From: Sphingomonas limnosediminicola
GTDB taxonomy: Bacteria; Pseudomonadota; Alphaproteobacteria; Sphingomonadales; Sphingomonadaceae
Length of the DNA stretch: 64,000 nucleotides
NCBI RefSeq assembly: GCF_039537965.1
Contig: NZ_BAABBM010000001.1
Location: 1,426,001 to 1,490,000 of the forward strand
Reading direction: 5' to 3'
The stretch's first letter is position 1. Every line of letters begins with the position of its first letter. Of this stretch, positions 27,890 to 37,783 are shown in pieces. The notes beneath the pieces are model-generated. The model did no database searches. It was not told where the DNA came from and saw only the letters and a list, made by a program, of their open reading frames with translations. The translations under genes were made by a program, and so were the position numbers.

Positions 27890-28900
27890 TTGGCCGAGCT
27901 GCCGAAGGTTGCGATCGTCGGTGCCGGCTCGGTCGGCTGCTTCATCGGCGGCTGCTGGCAGGCGGCCGGCCTGCCCGTCAGCTTCATCGGTCGCGAGAAG
28001 CTCGCCGAGGACATCCGCGCCAACGGCCTGACGCTCAGCGACTACACCGGCTGGCAGACGCACCTGCCCGACGTCGACTATCGCACCGACATGGCCGTGA
28101 TCGGCGAGTGCGACATCATCGTCCTCACCGTGAAGAGCGCTGACACCGCGGCAACGGCACGCGAGATCGGAGCACGCAGTCGCAAAGGCGCGACAATCAT
28201 CAGCTTCCAGAATGGGGTCGGAAATGCCGACATGCTGCGGCAGGAACTCGGGGACTGGCTGGAAATCGTGCCCGGCATGATCCCCTACAATGTCGCCTAT
28301 CTCGGCGGCGGCCGCTTCCACAAAGGCGTGGCGGGCAAACTCTTCGCTGAAGACCGACCCGAGACGCGCCGACTCGCGCAAGCGATTGGCGATGGACCGG
28401 CGGCGCTTTCGCTCTCTCGCGACATGCTCGGGCTTGCTTGGGGCAAGCTGCTCATCAACCTGAACAATGCGGTCAATGCTCTCTCCGGTCGCACGCTGCT
28501 CGAGGAGTTGAGCGAGCATGACTATCGCCGCGTCGTCGCCGCCTCCCAGCGCGAGGGCCTACGCATACTGCGGCGCGCCCGGATTAAGCCGAAGAAGGTC
28601 GGCGCCGTTGCTCCATCATTGTTGCCGCTCGTCATCGGATCACCCGACTGGCTGTTTAACAAGCTGTTCCTGAAGGCGTGGAAGATCGACGAACGCGCGC
28701 GCTCATCGATGGCCGATGACCTCGCCTCCGGGAGGAAGACGGAGATCGACTATATCAACGGCGAGTTGGTGCGCCTGGCCGACCGGCTGGGTACCGAAGC
28801 CCCCGTTAACAAGGCCATCGTCGGACTCATCCGTTGGGCCGAAGCCGGGGCCAAGCCGTGGGAGCCGACCGCTCTCCGCCGCGAAGTGCTGAAGCGCTAG
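27890..28900 (+). CDS. 2-dehydropantoate 2-reductase (PanE/ApbA family)
   Basis: NADPH-dependent reductase of 336 residues, likely making pantoate for coenzyme A. The N-terminal Rossmann domain has VAIVGAGSVGCF (8-18) and QNGVGN. The C-terminal domain has the conserved lysine in WGKLLINLNNAVNAL (Lys186). It begins with TTG straight after the queF stop, so translation is probably coupled. Paralogues of this family act on other 2-keto acids, so the gene name is left open. Shares CTAG with the convergent OPT gene. Confidence 0.85.
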   Translation: MAELPKVAIVGAGSVGCFIGGCWQAAGLPVSFIGREKLAEDIRANGLTLSDYTGWQTHLPDVDYRTDMAVIGECDIIVLTVKSADTAATAREIGARSRKGATIISFQNGVGNADMLRQELGDWLEIVPGMIPYNVAYLGGGRFHKGVAGKLFAEDRPETRRLAQAIGDGPAALSLSRDMLGLAWGKLLINLNNAVNALSGRTLLEELSEHDYRRVVAASQREGLRILRRARIKPKKVGAVAPSLLPLVIGSPDWLFNKLFLKAWKIDERARSSMADDLASGRKTEIDYINGELVRLADRLGTEAPVNKAIVGLIRWAEAGAKPWEPTALRREVLKR

Positions 28901-30945
28901 CGGAACGAGGCTTCCGGCTCAGGCATCGCAGCATGATCGTCCGGCGCCGGAGCGTCGGAGGCGCGCGACTTCGTCCACAAGTAGAGCGCGATCACGGCGA
29001 CGGCGAACACGACCAAGCTGACGTAATTTACCGCCGAATATGGCTCGATCAACGCGAACACGCTGGCACTGTCGGCTGAGCCCGCTTTCTCGGCACCGGC
29101 GACAGCCGCGGCGTAGACGACGCCCATGAGGCTTTCGCCGACGATCAGACCGGTCGCCATCAGCACGCCCATCCGCTCGGCGAATTCCGGGCTGCGCGAG
29201 CCAACAGCCCAGCGGTTGTAGAACCAGCCGAGGACCGCCCCGACGGGGATGAACAAGGTGGCTTCCATCGGAAGGTAAATGCCCATGCCAATAGCCAACG
29301 GCGGAAGATGCATGCGCTTGCCTGACGATGCCTTGAGAACCTCGTCGATGATAACGGCGACGACGCCGATGATCGCGCCTTCGCGGATCAGGCCCCAGTC
29401 GAGGCTACCGCCGAGCACGCCCTGTGCGATCGTCGAGATGATCGCGGCCTGCGGCGCCGGCAATGCGCTGGCCCGTGCGCCGGGCGCCCCCTGGAACGTG
29501 AAGGCGGTATTCATAAGGTCGAGGATCGGCGGGATGACGAGAGCGCCGAACACGACGCCGAGCACCAGCGCGACCTGCTGCCGCCACGGCGTGGCGTCGA
29601 CCAACTGGCCAGTCTTCAGATCCTGAAGATTGTTGTTCGAAATCGTCGCGACGCCGAAGATGATGGCGGTCACAAACAAGGCGAAAGCGACCAGCGACTT
29701 GGTCTCGTCGCCCCCCGCTCCGCGGAACATCGCCGCGAGGATTAGCGATATGCCGAGCACCGAGAGGATTCCGACGCCCGAAATCGGGCTGTTCGACGCG
29801 CCGATCAGCCCGGCCATGTAACCGCAGACCGCGGCGATCACCACGCCGGCAATGAGGATGTAGACGATGCTAATGCCGACGGTGGCGCCAGGACTGCTCG
29901 AAATCGGGGCGGTGTTGCCGAAGGCGTAGAGCAACAGCCCGATCGGGATCATCGAGATGAGGATGACGCCCGTGACAATGCCGATCGGCATGTCGCGCTC
30001 GGTAAGCGGCAGCTGGTCAGCGCGGCCCGCCTTGCGTTCGCGGCCGGCAAGCAGCGCCGAGCGGATGCCCGATACGATCGGCCCGATGATCTTGAGCAGC
30101 GTCCAGATAGCGGCGACGCCGATCGTACCGGCACCGACCATGCGGGCCTTGGTGCGGAATGCCGTGCTCACGAGCTTCTCGAGGTCGCCTGCCGCTTGAG
30201 CGATGAGCCCGGGATCCTGCGTCCAATGCGGAACGATGAAGACCCAGCTGATGATGAGGCCGACGACCATCGCAAGGCCGACCGCGACGCCGACGAGATG
30301 GCCGACGCCAATCAGCGCCATCGACAGGCTAGCCGACATTCCCGACGCGCCCGCACCCACGCGAAAGACCTTTGCGGCCGTGTCCGTGACGATCCGGGTC
30401 TTGGCGAGGAGGAAGTAGACAGCGGCGACGATCGTCGATCCACCGATGAGCGCGAGGCCGCGCTTGTTCTCCTCGGCGCCACCGACGCCAGAACCCACCT
30501 TCAGTACTTCCGCCGCGGCTACGCCTTCCGGGTAAGGCAAGTCGGTGCCGGTCACGAGCGCTCGCCGCAGCGGCACCGAGTACATGACGCCGAGGATGCC
30601 GCCGATACCGATGACGGCGACGGACAGCCAGTAAGGAAAGCCGGTCCACCAACCGACCATGATCAGGCCGGGCAGCACGAAGATGATCGCCGAAAGCGTT
30701 CCCGCCGCCGAGGCGATCGTCTGGACGATATTGTTTTCCTGGATGGTCGTGTCGCGGAAGGCCTTGAGCACGGCCATGGAGATCACGGCGGCCGGGATCG
30801 ATGTCGCGAAGGTGATGCCGATCTTCAGCCCGAGATAGACGTTGGCGGCGGTGAAGACGACGGTGATGAGCGCGCCGAGGACGATGCCCCGGATCGTCAG
30901 TTCCTTGACGTTCTCGCCCGCCCGCAGGCCCTGATCTACCGACAT
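28897..30945 (-). CDS. OPT family oligopeptide transporter
   Basis: Multipass inner-membrane transporter of 682 residues, with ~15 predicted helices. It starts with ELTIRGIVLGALITVVFTAANVYLGL and contains the OPT signature segments TDLPYPEGVAAAEVLK, NNNLQDLKTGQL and SGKRMHLPPLAIGMGIYLP. Substrates of this bacterial branch are uncertain (small peptides or metal-chelate siderophores). Probably last in a run with the DUF4440 and secreted-protein genes. Confidence 0.9.
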   Translation of the reverse strand: MSVDQGLRAGENVKELTIRGIVLGALITVVFTAANVYLGLKIGITFATSIPAAVISMAVLKAFRDTTIQENNIVQTIASAAGTLSAIIFVLPGLIMVGWWTGFPYWLSVAVIGIGGILGVMYSVPLRRALVTGTDLPYPEGVAAAEVLKVGSGVGGAEENKRGLALIGGSTIVAAVYFLLAKTRIVTDTAAKVFRVGAGASGMSASLSMALIGVGHLVGVAVGLAMVVGLIISWVFIVPHWTQDPGLIAQAAGDLEKLVSTAFRTKARMVGAGTIGVAAIWTLLKIIGPIVSGIRSALLAGRERKAGRADQLPLTERDMPIGIVTGVILISMIPIGLLLYAFGNTAPISSSPGATVGISIVYILIAGVVIAAVCGYMAGLIGASNSPISGVGILSVLGISLILAAMFRGAGGDETKSLVAFALFVTAIIFGVATISNNNLQDLKTGQLVDATPWRQQVALVLGVVFGALVIPPILDLMNTAFTFQGAPGARASALPAPQAAIISTIAQGVLGGSLDWGLIREGAIIGVVAVIIDEVLKASSGKRMHLPPLAIGMGIYLPMEATLFIPVGAVLGWFYNRWAVGSRSPEFAERMGVLMATGLIVGESLMGVVYAAAVAGAEKAGSADSASVFALIEPYSAVNYVSLVVFAVAVIALYLWTKSRASDAPAPDDHAAMPEPEASFR

Positions 30946-30974
30946 TCAGATTTCCCCTTGGATAAATGCCGGCG

Positions 30975-31358
30975 TCAAATGCCAGGTGCCGGCGTCGAAT
31001 GGCGGCGCAGCGCCCGCCACTCGCCCTTGTCTTTGACCCACACGTCGGTGAGCAGCACGCAATCTTCGATCACCCGCCCGAGATATTTGACCCGCCAGGT
31101 GGCGCGGATGGTGCCGACCATGACCTCGTCGAGCGCGGTCGCGTCCTGCACCTCGACTTCGATCGAATCGACGTCACGGCGCTGGATCGCGTCCAACCAC
31201 TCATCGCGATGCATCATGAAGGGGCCGGTCGAGCGCGTGCCGATCAGCACGAAATCGGGGTGCACCAACGCGCGCAGCCGGTCCATGTCCTTGCTGCACA
31301 GGGCATCGCGCCACTCGCGCTCAAGCCCTTCGATTAGCTGGCAACTTTTACAACCCAC
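30975..31358 (-). CDS. DUF4440/SnoaL-like (NTF2 fold) protein
   Basis: Small cone-shaped alpha+beta-barrel protein of about 127 residues. It has the family pattern LEREWRDALCSKDMDRLRALVHPDFVLIG, DEWLDAIQ and VWVKDKGEWRALRRH. Start is GTG 31358, placed by frame only; an internal start is possible. Function unknown, perhaps a minor enzyme or steroid-isomerase-like fold. Confidence 0.7.
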   Translation of the reverse strand: MGCKSCQLIEGLEREWRDALCSKDMDRLRALVHPDFVLIGTRSTGPFMMHRDEWLDAIQRRDVDSIEVEVQDATALDEVMVGTIRATWRVKYLGRVIEDCVLLTDVWVKDKGEWRALRRHSTPAPGI

Positions 31359-31381
31359 TCAGTACGTTCTCCCAAGCCTCT

Positions 31382-32020
31382 TTAGGGCCGAACTTTCTGA
31401 AAACGAAAGACTGTGTCGTAACGCTGCATGAGAAGCGCGTCGCCTTCGCGTTTGAGCTTCTCCCCGTCGAAGCGCGCTTTCCCCAAGTCATTGCGATGAA
31501 AGCGGAAAAACAGCCGGTGGCCCCTATCTGGCGACAGTGGAAAGACCTGCCCAGTGGGACCGTAGACCGGCATTTCCGGCGCAATCGCCTTGATCGGCGC
31601 GTGGCCTGAAACGTCGACGCGGCCCGAATCGTCCGCGGAGATCTCGAATCCCGCGTTCGAGTCACTGGACGCGATAGCCTCCAGCGGGTGGCCCCATTCA
31701 AAGCCTGGATCCTCTAGCGTCATGTACAACTCGCCCTTCGGCGCGGGGTCGTCGCGGACTAATTCGAAAGCCGGCGCTTTCGGCATCGGATTGCTGGTCA
31801 GCGTCACATCCGCGCCCGCGGTGCTCCAGGTACCTTCCGCTTCCTCATCGACCGCGCCATAGGACAGACCGTATCGGAAATGGCCGTCTGGCTTGAGCTC
31901 TAGACCGGCCGCGACCTCAATTTGGTGCGTCTCGTACAGGCCGGCTGGTGAAGGCAAGGGCGTTGCTGCGCTGCAGGGCAGGGCGGCGGCTGCAATAAGA
32001 AGGGCAAGCGTCTTCTTCAT
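31382..32020 (-). CDS. secreted hypothetical protein
   Basis: Exported protein of 212 residues with a clear signal peptide (MKKTLALLIAAAALPCSAA). The mature sequence is beta-rich: GLYETHQIEVAAGLELKPDGHFRYGLSYGAVDEEAEGTW looks like a lipocalin or META-like opening, and TVFRFQKV closes it. No family named. Lies 23 bp upstream of the DUF4440 gene on the same strand. Confidence 0.6.
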   Translation of the reverse strand: MKKTLALLIAAAALPCSAATPLPSPAGLYETHQIEVAAGLELKPDGHFRYGLSYGAVDEEAEGTWSTAGADVTLTSNPMPKAPAFELVRDDPAPKGELYMTLEDPGFEWGHPLEAIASSDSNAGFEISADDSGRVDVSGHAPIKAIAPEMPVYGPTGQVFPLSPDRGHRLFFRFHRNDLGKARFDGEKLKREGDALLMQRYDTVFRFQKVRP

Positions 32021-32206
32021 GGCTTCGCTCTGGAACCTGCCTCATCGAAGGCCCCTGCGCTACCGTAAACCGAGCTATCGCTTCCGCCATTGCGGAGCCT
32101 CGTCCGCTACCGTAGCCTAATCCCTGTTAAGCGTACCATGGACCCGTGACGGGTTAGGTCCCCGTTCCGCGTTCGAGGTGCACGCGCCTTTATGGGGGAT
32201 CTGATC

Positions 32207-33082
32207 ATGCCCGACGAAAAACCGGTCGAAGAGGTCGACGTCACCAAGGAATGGCGTGCGACGCACGGACAAAAGTCCGCTGCCGCGCGCCTTCGCATAT
32301 TCGCCGCCATCGCCTGGTTCATTGCGATCGGTACCGAAATCGCCGGCATCGTCATGCTCCGGCAGCATAGGTTCGACCACGGCAATCTTCCGCTGCTGAT
32401 CGGTCTGCTAGTCGTCATCGCGGTCTTCGCCATCGGCGGGAGCCTGATGTGGAAGGCAGCGAACAAGCACGACCCGGCGCGTCAGTCCGACACGGCGAGG
32501 TTCTTCTTCCAGAACCAGCTTGGCGCAATCATCACGGTGATCGCCTTCCTGCCGCTCATTGTCCTGATCCTCATGGACAAGGACATGGACACCAAGAACA
32601 AGAAGATTGCCGGCGGCATCGGCATCGTGCTGGCCGCCGCGGCGACCTTCATCGGCATCGATTTCAACCCGCCATCGGTCGAGCAATATACCAAAGACAT
32701 GAACAGCTGCGCGGCGCAGATCAAAGCCAACCAGCCCACGACGGCTTGTTCGCCCGAGGTTGCCGAGCAAGCCAAAGCCATCGCCGCGGACTCCAAGACG
32801 GTCGCCGACGCGACGAAGGACGCCGCGCACCCGAACGGTCAGGATGTCGTCTACTGGATCGCGCCGGAAAATGGCGCGAAGAAAGCCGCGACGCCGCACG
32901 TCTTCCATATCTGCAAAGGCGTGAGCCCATTGAAGGGCAAGACGGTCAACCAGGGCTCCGTGACGGAGGCCTATGCGGAGAATGCGACCCGCATTACCAA
33001 GCAGATCCCGATGGAGCAGAAGCAGTGCGGCTTCGGGGCTGCCGCAGCGACGGATAAGGCCGTCACGACGAACGCAGCTTAG
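32207..33082 (+). CDS. multi-pass membrane protein of unknown function
   Basis: 291 residues. I chose ATG 32207 because GGGGGA sits at good spacing; an ATG 15 bp upstream is also in frame. Predicted helices are at about 30-51, 63-85, 107-125 and 133-150. The rest is a periplasmic or cytoplasmic C-terminal domain (about 155-291) with five cysteines (NSCAAQI, TACSPE, HICKG, KQCGFG). No known family recognised. A strong hairpin follows. Confidence 0.6.
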   Translation: MPDEKPVEEVDVTKEWRATHGQKSAAARLRIFAAIAWFIAIGTEIAGIVMLRQHRFDHGNLPLLIGLLVVIAVFAIGGSLMWKAANKHDPARQSDTARFFFQNQLGAIITVIAFLPLIVLILMDKDMDTKNKKIAGGIGIVLAAAATFIGIDFNPPSVEQYTKDMNSCAAQIKANQPTTACSPEVAEQAKAIAADSKTVADATKDAAHPNGQDVVYWIAPENGAKKAATPHVFHICKGVSPLKGKTVNQGSVTEAYAENATRITKQIPMEQKQCGFGAAAATDKAVTTNAA

Positions 33083-33097
33083 TCGAGGAAAAGGAAA

Positions 33098-33130
33098 AGC
33101 CGTCACGGGAGCGAATCCCGTGACGGCTTT
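33098..33130. terminator. bidirectional intrinsic terminator
   Basis: A 13-bp stem AGCCGTCACGGGA (33098-33110) with TCCCGTGACGGCT (33116-33128), five-base loop. It is flanked by A-rich sequence on the left and TTTCTC on the right, between the convergent membrane-protein and degP genes. Confidence 0.85.
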
Positions 33131-33161
33131 CTCATATCATCCGCCCCAAGGGAGCGGATGC

Positions 33162-34721
33162 TTACTTTCCGCTGATGTCGACGCCGACGAATGCTTCAGG
33201 CGAGTTGCCTCGCTTGACGAGCAGGAGGACACTGGAGCGTCCTGACTTGCGCGCCGCGTCGACCGCGCCGACCACCTGGGCCGGGGTGGTCACCAGCTGA
33301 TTGTTGACCGACACGATAAGATCGCCGCGCTGCAGGCCTTCGTCGCCAGCGTCGCTATTAGGATCGACCGCGGTGATGATGACGCCACGTGCCGTCGCGG
33401 GCAGGCTCGCTGCACGGGCGAGTTCAGGCGTTAGCGTCGCTAGCGACAGTCCCAGCGCCTTCTGCGGTGCGACCGTTGTCGAGCCGGTGCCGCCACCGGC
33501 GGTGCCGGTGTCGCCACCGCTGAGCTTCGCCAGGGCTTCCTCCGTGGGCCGTTCGCCAACCTGGATGGTTACGGCCATCCGGCGCCCGCCGCGCACGATC
33601 TCAAGCGGGACCCGCGAGCCGACAGTGGTGTTGGCGACAAGGTAGGAAACCGTCTGGTCGGGCGTAACAGGCTGGCCATTGACGCGAACGATGACGTCGC
33701 CCTGCTGCAGTCCGCCGCGTGCCGCCGGACCGTTCGGAACGACCGAGCGCACGATTTCGCCGCTGTCCTTGGGAAGGCCGAGGCTCGGCGCGAGGTTCTC
33801 GTCGAGCGGCTGAAGGCCGACGCCGAGATAGCCGCGCGACGGCCGCTGGCCCTTCATCAGCGAATCGACGACCGGCTTGGCAAGCTCCGCCGGGATGGCG
33901 AGGCCGATTCCGACCGACGCACCGGTCGGCGAAATCAGCGCCGAGTTGATGCCGATGACGTTGCCGTTGAGGTCGAACATCGGTCCGCCCGAGTTGCCCA
34001 TGTTGATGGCCGCGTCGGTCTGGATGTACCGGTCGTAGGCGCCAGTGCCGGTAATGCCGCGGTGGAGCGCGGAGATGATGCCGGCGGTGACGGTGCCACC
34101 AAGGCCATAGGGATTGCCGATCGCGAGGACCCAGTCGCCGACCCGCGCCTTGGTGCTATCGCCCCAGTTCACATAGGGCAGGTTGCGTCCTTCGATCTTG
34201 AGGACAGCAAGGTCGGACGTCTCGTCGCGGCCGATGATGCGGGCCGGATACTCCTTCCGGTCCGTCGTGATGACAGTGACCGTGTCGACCGTGCCGGAGC
34301 CGTTGACGCCCTGAACCAGGTGGTTGTTGGTGACGATGTAGCCGTCAGGCGAGATGATGAAGCCGGAGCCGAGCGAACCGGCCTCGCGGGTCCGCGGCTG
34401 CGCACCGCTGCCACCGCCCTGACTCTGACCCTGCGAATTGGGGTCGAAGCGTTTGAAGAATTCCTCGAACGGGTCGGCCTGCGTGCGCACCGGCACACGC
34501 TGCTTGGTCGAGATGTTGACGACAGCCGGCTGCAAGCGAGCGGCAAGGTCGGCGAACGACATTGGCGCCCCGCGCGGCGCGGAAGCAAGGCTCGATGGCG
34601 AGTTCTGAGCCACCTGAGCGCCCGCTTGCCCCGTTGCGAGGGAGAAGGCCGTTCCTCCCAAGAGCAGGGCCATTGCGACCCCATATGCGTAGCGCACTTT
34701 TCCGGACTCCTTCAGTCTCAT
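33162..34721 (-). CDS. degP: periplasmic serine protease DegP/HtrA
   Basis: 519-residue periplasmic protease/chaperone. I chose ATG 34721 (GGAG upstream, then signal region YAYGVAMALLLGGTAFSLA). The catalytic triad is intact: His134 in TNNHLV, Asp170 in TSDLAVL, Ser244 in GNSGGP. Two PDZ domains follow (RGYLGVGLQPL and GVIITAVDPNSDAGDEG). A glycine/serine-rich insertion lies between the N-terminal strand and the protease core (LA loop). Located near hflK-hflC, another quality-control system. Confidence 0.92.
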   Translation of the reverse strand: MRLKESGKVRYAYGVAMALLLGGTAFSLATGQAGAQVAQNSPSSLASAPRGAPMSFADLAARLQPAVVNISTKQRVPVRTQADPFEEFFKRFDPNSQGQSQGGGSGAQPRTREAGSLGSGFIISPDGYIVTNNHLVQGVNGSGTVDTVTVITTDRKEYPARIIGRDETSDLAVLKIEGRNLPYVNWGDSTKARVGDWVLAIGNPYGLGGTVTAGIISALHRGITGTGAYDRYIQTDAAINMGNSGGPMFDLNGNVIGINSALISPTGASVGIGLAIPAELAKPVVDSLMKGQRPSRGYLGVGLQPLDENLAPSLGLPKDSGEIVRSVVPNGPAARGGLQQGDVIVRVNGQPVTPDQTVSYLVANTTVGSRVPLEIVRGGRRMAVTIQVGERPTEEALAKLSGGDTGTAGGGTGSTTVAPQKALGLSLATLTPELARAASLPATARGVIITAVDPNSDAGDEGLQRGDLIVSVNNQLVTTPAQVVGAVDAARKSGRSSVLLLVKRGNSPEAFVGVDISGK

Positions 34722-34795
34722 CGATACTCCATATGTTGGCAGTGGGCGCAAGGCGCTAATCGCTGCAGCGGCTTAATGCTGTTTGAACGCCCCAA

Positions 34796-35656
34796 CTATC
34801 GTGGTCGCCCCGAGAACTCCTTCAGATAATCATTTTGCGGCGACAAGACGATGGTCGTCGGCGAAGCCTTCTCCTGGCCATCGCCGATGAACGTGATCTG
34901 ATAACTCTGCATCGCACGGTAGAAATCGTAGAAATCGGGATCCTTGCCGAAGCTTGCGGCATATACCCTCGCAGCGTCAGCGTCAGCCTGGGCACGAATG
35001 ATCTGTGCCTGTTTGCCTCCCTCGGCAAGAATCGAGCGCGCCTCCTGCTCACGCGCCGTACGCATGCGATCGAACGCCGCACTGAGCGGAGCACCGTCTG
35101 GCAGGTCAGTACGCTTGATGCGGACGTCCAGCACCTCGACGCCATATTGCCGGGCGATCTTGTTTAACGACGTACGAACGCTGTCCATGATGCCCTGACG
35201 TTCCGGCGTCAGCAGCTGGGCGAACTCGATGCGGCCAAGCTCGTTGCGCACTTCCGACCCCAAGATCGGGCGAAGCTGTTCGGTCAGCTGCGCCTCTGTG
35301 CCGGCGCGGATATACATCAGCAGCGGGTCGACGATGCGATAGCGCGCGAATGCGTCGACCTCGAGGCGACGCTGGTCGGTCGAGATGACCTGCTGACGCT
35401 GCATGTCGACGTCCTGAACGCGCTTATCGATCCACACGATCTGATCGATGAAGGGGATTCGGAACGATATGCCAGCGCCTGCGGCCCCGATCGGCCTGCC
35501 TGCCTCGAATTGGTTCAGGACGGCCACCGGCTTGCCGAAGCGGACGACCACCGCCTGTTTAGTTTCAGGGATAATGGGAAAGGCCGACAGCAACAGTCCA
35601 AGCAAGAGGACCAGAAGGCCCGCCGCCATAAGCGGGCGGCGATGAATGAAATCCAT
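34796..35656 (-). CDS. hflC: protease modulator HflC
   Basis: SPFH/prohibitin-domain membrane protein of 286 residues that forms the HflKC ring around FtsH. It has an N-terminal anchor (MAAGLLVLLLGLLLSAFPI) with the SPFH domain outside the cytoplasm and a coiled coil (RTAREQEARSILAEGG). I take the ATG at 35656, which overlaps the hflK stop by one base (TGATG). A GTG one codon earlier is also possible. Confidence 0.92.
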   Translation of the reverse strand: MDFIHRRPLMAAGLLVLLLGLLLSAFPIIPETKQAVVVRFGKPVAVLNQFEAGRPIGAAGAGISFRIPFIDQIVWIDKRVQDVDMQRQQVISTDQRRLEVDAFARYRIVDPLLMYIRAGTEAQLTEQLRPILGSEVRNELGRIEFAQLLTPERQGIMDSVRTSLNKIARQYGVEVLDVRIKRTDLPDGAPLSAAFDRMRTAREQEARSILAEGGKQAQIIRAQADADAARVYAASFGKDPDFYDFYRAMQSYQITFIGDGQEKASPTTIVLSPQNDYLKEFSGRPR

Positions 35657-36762
35657 CACTGCTGCGCCTCCTGCTGCTGGGTGGACTTCTGGACCTGCGG
35701 CAGCGGCAGATAAGGCGTGATGCCCGGCGCTTCGATGATCGTCTTGTCGACCTTCGAAAGGACCTGCTCCATCGTCTCGTAATACATGCGGCGGCGAGTA
35801 ACCTCCGGAGCGAGCTTATATTGCTCGTAAACCTTGTCGAACGCCGTCGCGTCTCCCTGTGCCTTCTGGCGAAGCTGAAGGGCGTAGGCATTCGCGCCGT
35901 TGATGTAAGACTGCGCCTTCTGCTGCGACGCCGTCACCTGCTTGAAGGCGTCGTTCACTGCGGCAGGCGGGTCGGCCTGCTTGATTGCGATGCCCTGCAC
36001 CTGGATGCCGGCACGATACGAATCGAGGATGCGCTGCATGCTCTCGGCAACCTGCGCCTCGATCTCGGCGCGGCGGTCGCCCATCGCGTCGTTCAGGCTG
36101 ACGCGGCTAACGACCGATCTCATCGCGCTTTCGGCGACCTCGCGGATCGTTTCATCCGGCTGCGCAAGCTGGAACAGGTAGAGCTCCGGTGTGCGGATGT
36201 TCCAACGGACCTGGTAAGCGATGTCGATCAAGTTCTGGTCGCCCGTCAGCATCAGGTCGTTGGCGTCGTCAGATCCCAGGTCGATGTTCCGAATGTTCTC
36301 GACGTCGATCTTGGTGACGCGGTCGATCGGCGAGGGAAGCGTGATCCCGACGCCGGGACCAAGGGTCGAACTGTAACGGCCGAACCGGAGGACGACGCCG
36401 CGCTGCCCCGGCGAAATCGAGTGGATCGAGGTGAAGACGAGCCAGAGGGCTATGAATCCGAGCACGGCCCAGAAGATCAAGGCGCCGCTCGGGCGTGTCG
36501 GCAATCCGCCGCCGCCGCCGCCACCACCGCCGAAGCGGAGCCGCTTGCGCAGCAACTCGTCGAGCGATGCAACATTGGCCGCAGGGTTGAGGCCCGCCCG
36601 GCGCTTGCGCGGCGGCTCGCCCCACGGACCTGCGCCCTGGCCATCGTCAGGCGGCGGTTCGGAACCGCCACCGCTGCCAGAGCCACTGCCTGAGCCCCAA
36701 GGCCCCTTTGTGTCGGCGAACAGGCCGCGGACGCGGCTGCCCCACCCGGAAATGATGTTCAT
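35656..36762 (-). CDS. hflK: FtsH protease activity modulator HflK
   Basis: Partner of HflC, 368 residues. It has a long Gly/Ser/Pro-rich cytoplasmic lead, including a nine-glycine run, then a transmembrane helix (IFWAVLGFIALWLVFTSIHSI), the SPFH domain (ISPGQRGVVLRFGRYSSTLGPG) and the coiled coil TASQQKAQSYINGANAYA. First gene of the hflK-hflC pair. Divergent from mrp, with only a short intergenic region. Confidence 0.93.
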   Translation of the reverse strand: MNIISGWGSRVRGLFADTKGPWGSGSGSGSGGGSEPPPDDGQGAGPWGEPPRKRRAGLNPAANVASLDELLRKRLRFGGGGGGGGGLPTRPSGALIFWAVLGFIALWLVFTSIHSISPGQRGVVLRFGRYSSTLGPGVGITLPSPIDRVTKIDVENIRNIDLGSDDANDLMLTGDQNLIDIAYQVRWNIRTPELYLFQLAQPDETIREVAESAMRSVVSRVSLNDAMGDRRAEIEAQVAESMQRILDSYRAGIQVQGIAIKQADPPAAVNDAFKQVTASQQKAQSYINGANAYALQLRQKAQGDATAFDKVYEQYKLAPEVTRRRMYYETMEQVLSKVDKTIIEAPGITPYLPLPQVQKSTQQQEAQQ

Positions 36763-36822
36763 CGAGCGCGAATATAGAGAGGGTTACGGCGAAAAACAGT
36801 GGCAAGCCGCGCGGCGGCTCCT

Positions 36823-37761
36823 ATGTCGCGCGAGATGGCCGACGCTCTGGACAATTTGCCCCACGAGGACCGCGTTCGCTCGCGAAAGCTGAGCGGCGGC
36901 GTTGCGACAATCATCGCCGACGCGACGGGGCTCAGCGAGGCCGAGCGGAAGGCGCTGGAGGACGAATTGCGCTCTGCCGCGATGAACGCGCCTGGCGTCA
37001 GTGAAGCGCGTGTGGCGCTCACCGCCACACAGACCGCACGGACGCTGATCGCAATCGGCAGCGGCAAGGGTGGCGTCGGTAAGTCCACCGTCACGGCCAA
37101 CCTGGCCGTGGCGCTTGCGCGCGCTGGCAAGAAGGTCGGCGTGATCGACGCCGACGTTTACGGGCCATCGCAGCCCACCTTGTTGGGCAATCATTCGAAG
37201 CCTGAGGGCCGAGATGACAAGCTGCTTCCCGTCGAGGCGCATGGGGTTCGGTTCCTGTCTCTTGGCCAGCTTGTTTCTCCAGGGCACGCGCTGGCCTGGC
37301 GTGGCCCGATGGCGACGGGAGCGCTGGCAAACCTGATTGACGCGGATTGGGGCGACACCGAGGTCTTACTCGTCGACCTTCCTCCTGGCACCGGCGATGT
37401 CCAGCTATCGCTGATCCAGCGTTCTCGGCCCGCGGGCGCCGTGATCGTCTCCACGCCGCAGGACCTGTCGCTGATCGACGCCCGGCGTGCGGTTGACCTG
37501 TTCAACAAGACCAGCGTGCCGATACTCGGCGTGATCGAGAATATGGCGACCTACGTTTGCCCGCATTGCGGCCAGGCGTCGCACCCGTTCGGCACGGGCG
37601 GCGCTGAAGATGCTGCTGCGGAGATGGGCGTGCCGTTCCTCGGACGTCTGCCGCTGTCGCTTGCGATCCGCGAGGCGTCGGACGCGGGTCAGCCGCTCGC
37701 CGCCGAGGAAGAGATCTTTGCCGCCATCGCCGCGAAACTGTTGGCCGCCGTGGCGCATTGA
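36823..37761 (+). CDS. mrp: Mrp/ApbC family iron-sulfur carrier ATPase
   Basis: P-loop NTPase of ~312 residues loading or carrying 4Fe-4S clusters to apoproteins. A short DUF59-like N-terminus is followed by the deviant Walker A GSGKGGVGKST, DADVYGPSQP, DLPPGTGD and the cluster-binding CPHCG (CxxC) about 60 residues from the end. Start uncertain between ATG 36823 and GTG 36799; neither has a clear Shine-Dalgarno. Confidence 0.9.
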   Translation: MSREMADALDNLPHEDRVRSRKLSGGVATIIADATGLSEAERKALEDELRSAAMNAPGVSEARVALTATQTARTLIAIGSGKGGVGKSTVTANLAVALARAGKKVGVIDADVYGPSQPTLLGNHSKPEGRDDKLLPVEAHGVRFLSLGQLVSPGHALAWRGPMATGALANLIDADWGDTEVLLVDLPPGTGDVQLSLIQRSRPAGAVIVSTPQDLSLIDARRAVDLFNKTSVPILGVIENMATYVCPHCGQASHPFGTGGAEDAAAEMGVPFLGRLPLSLAIREASDAGQPLAAEEEIFAAIAAKLLAAVAH

Positions 37762-37783
37762 GCGCGGCGAGAGGAATGTTTCG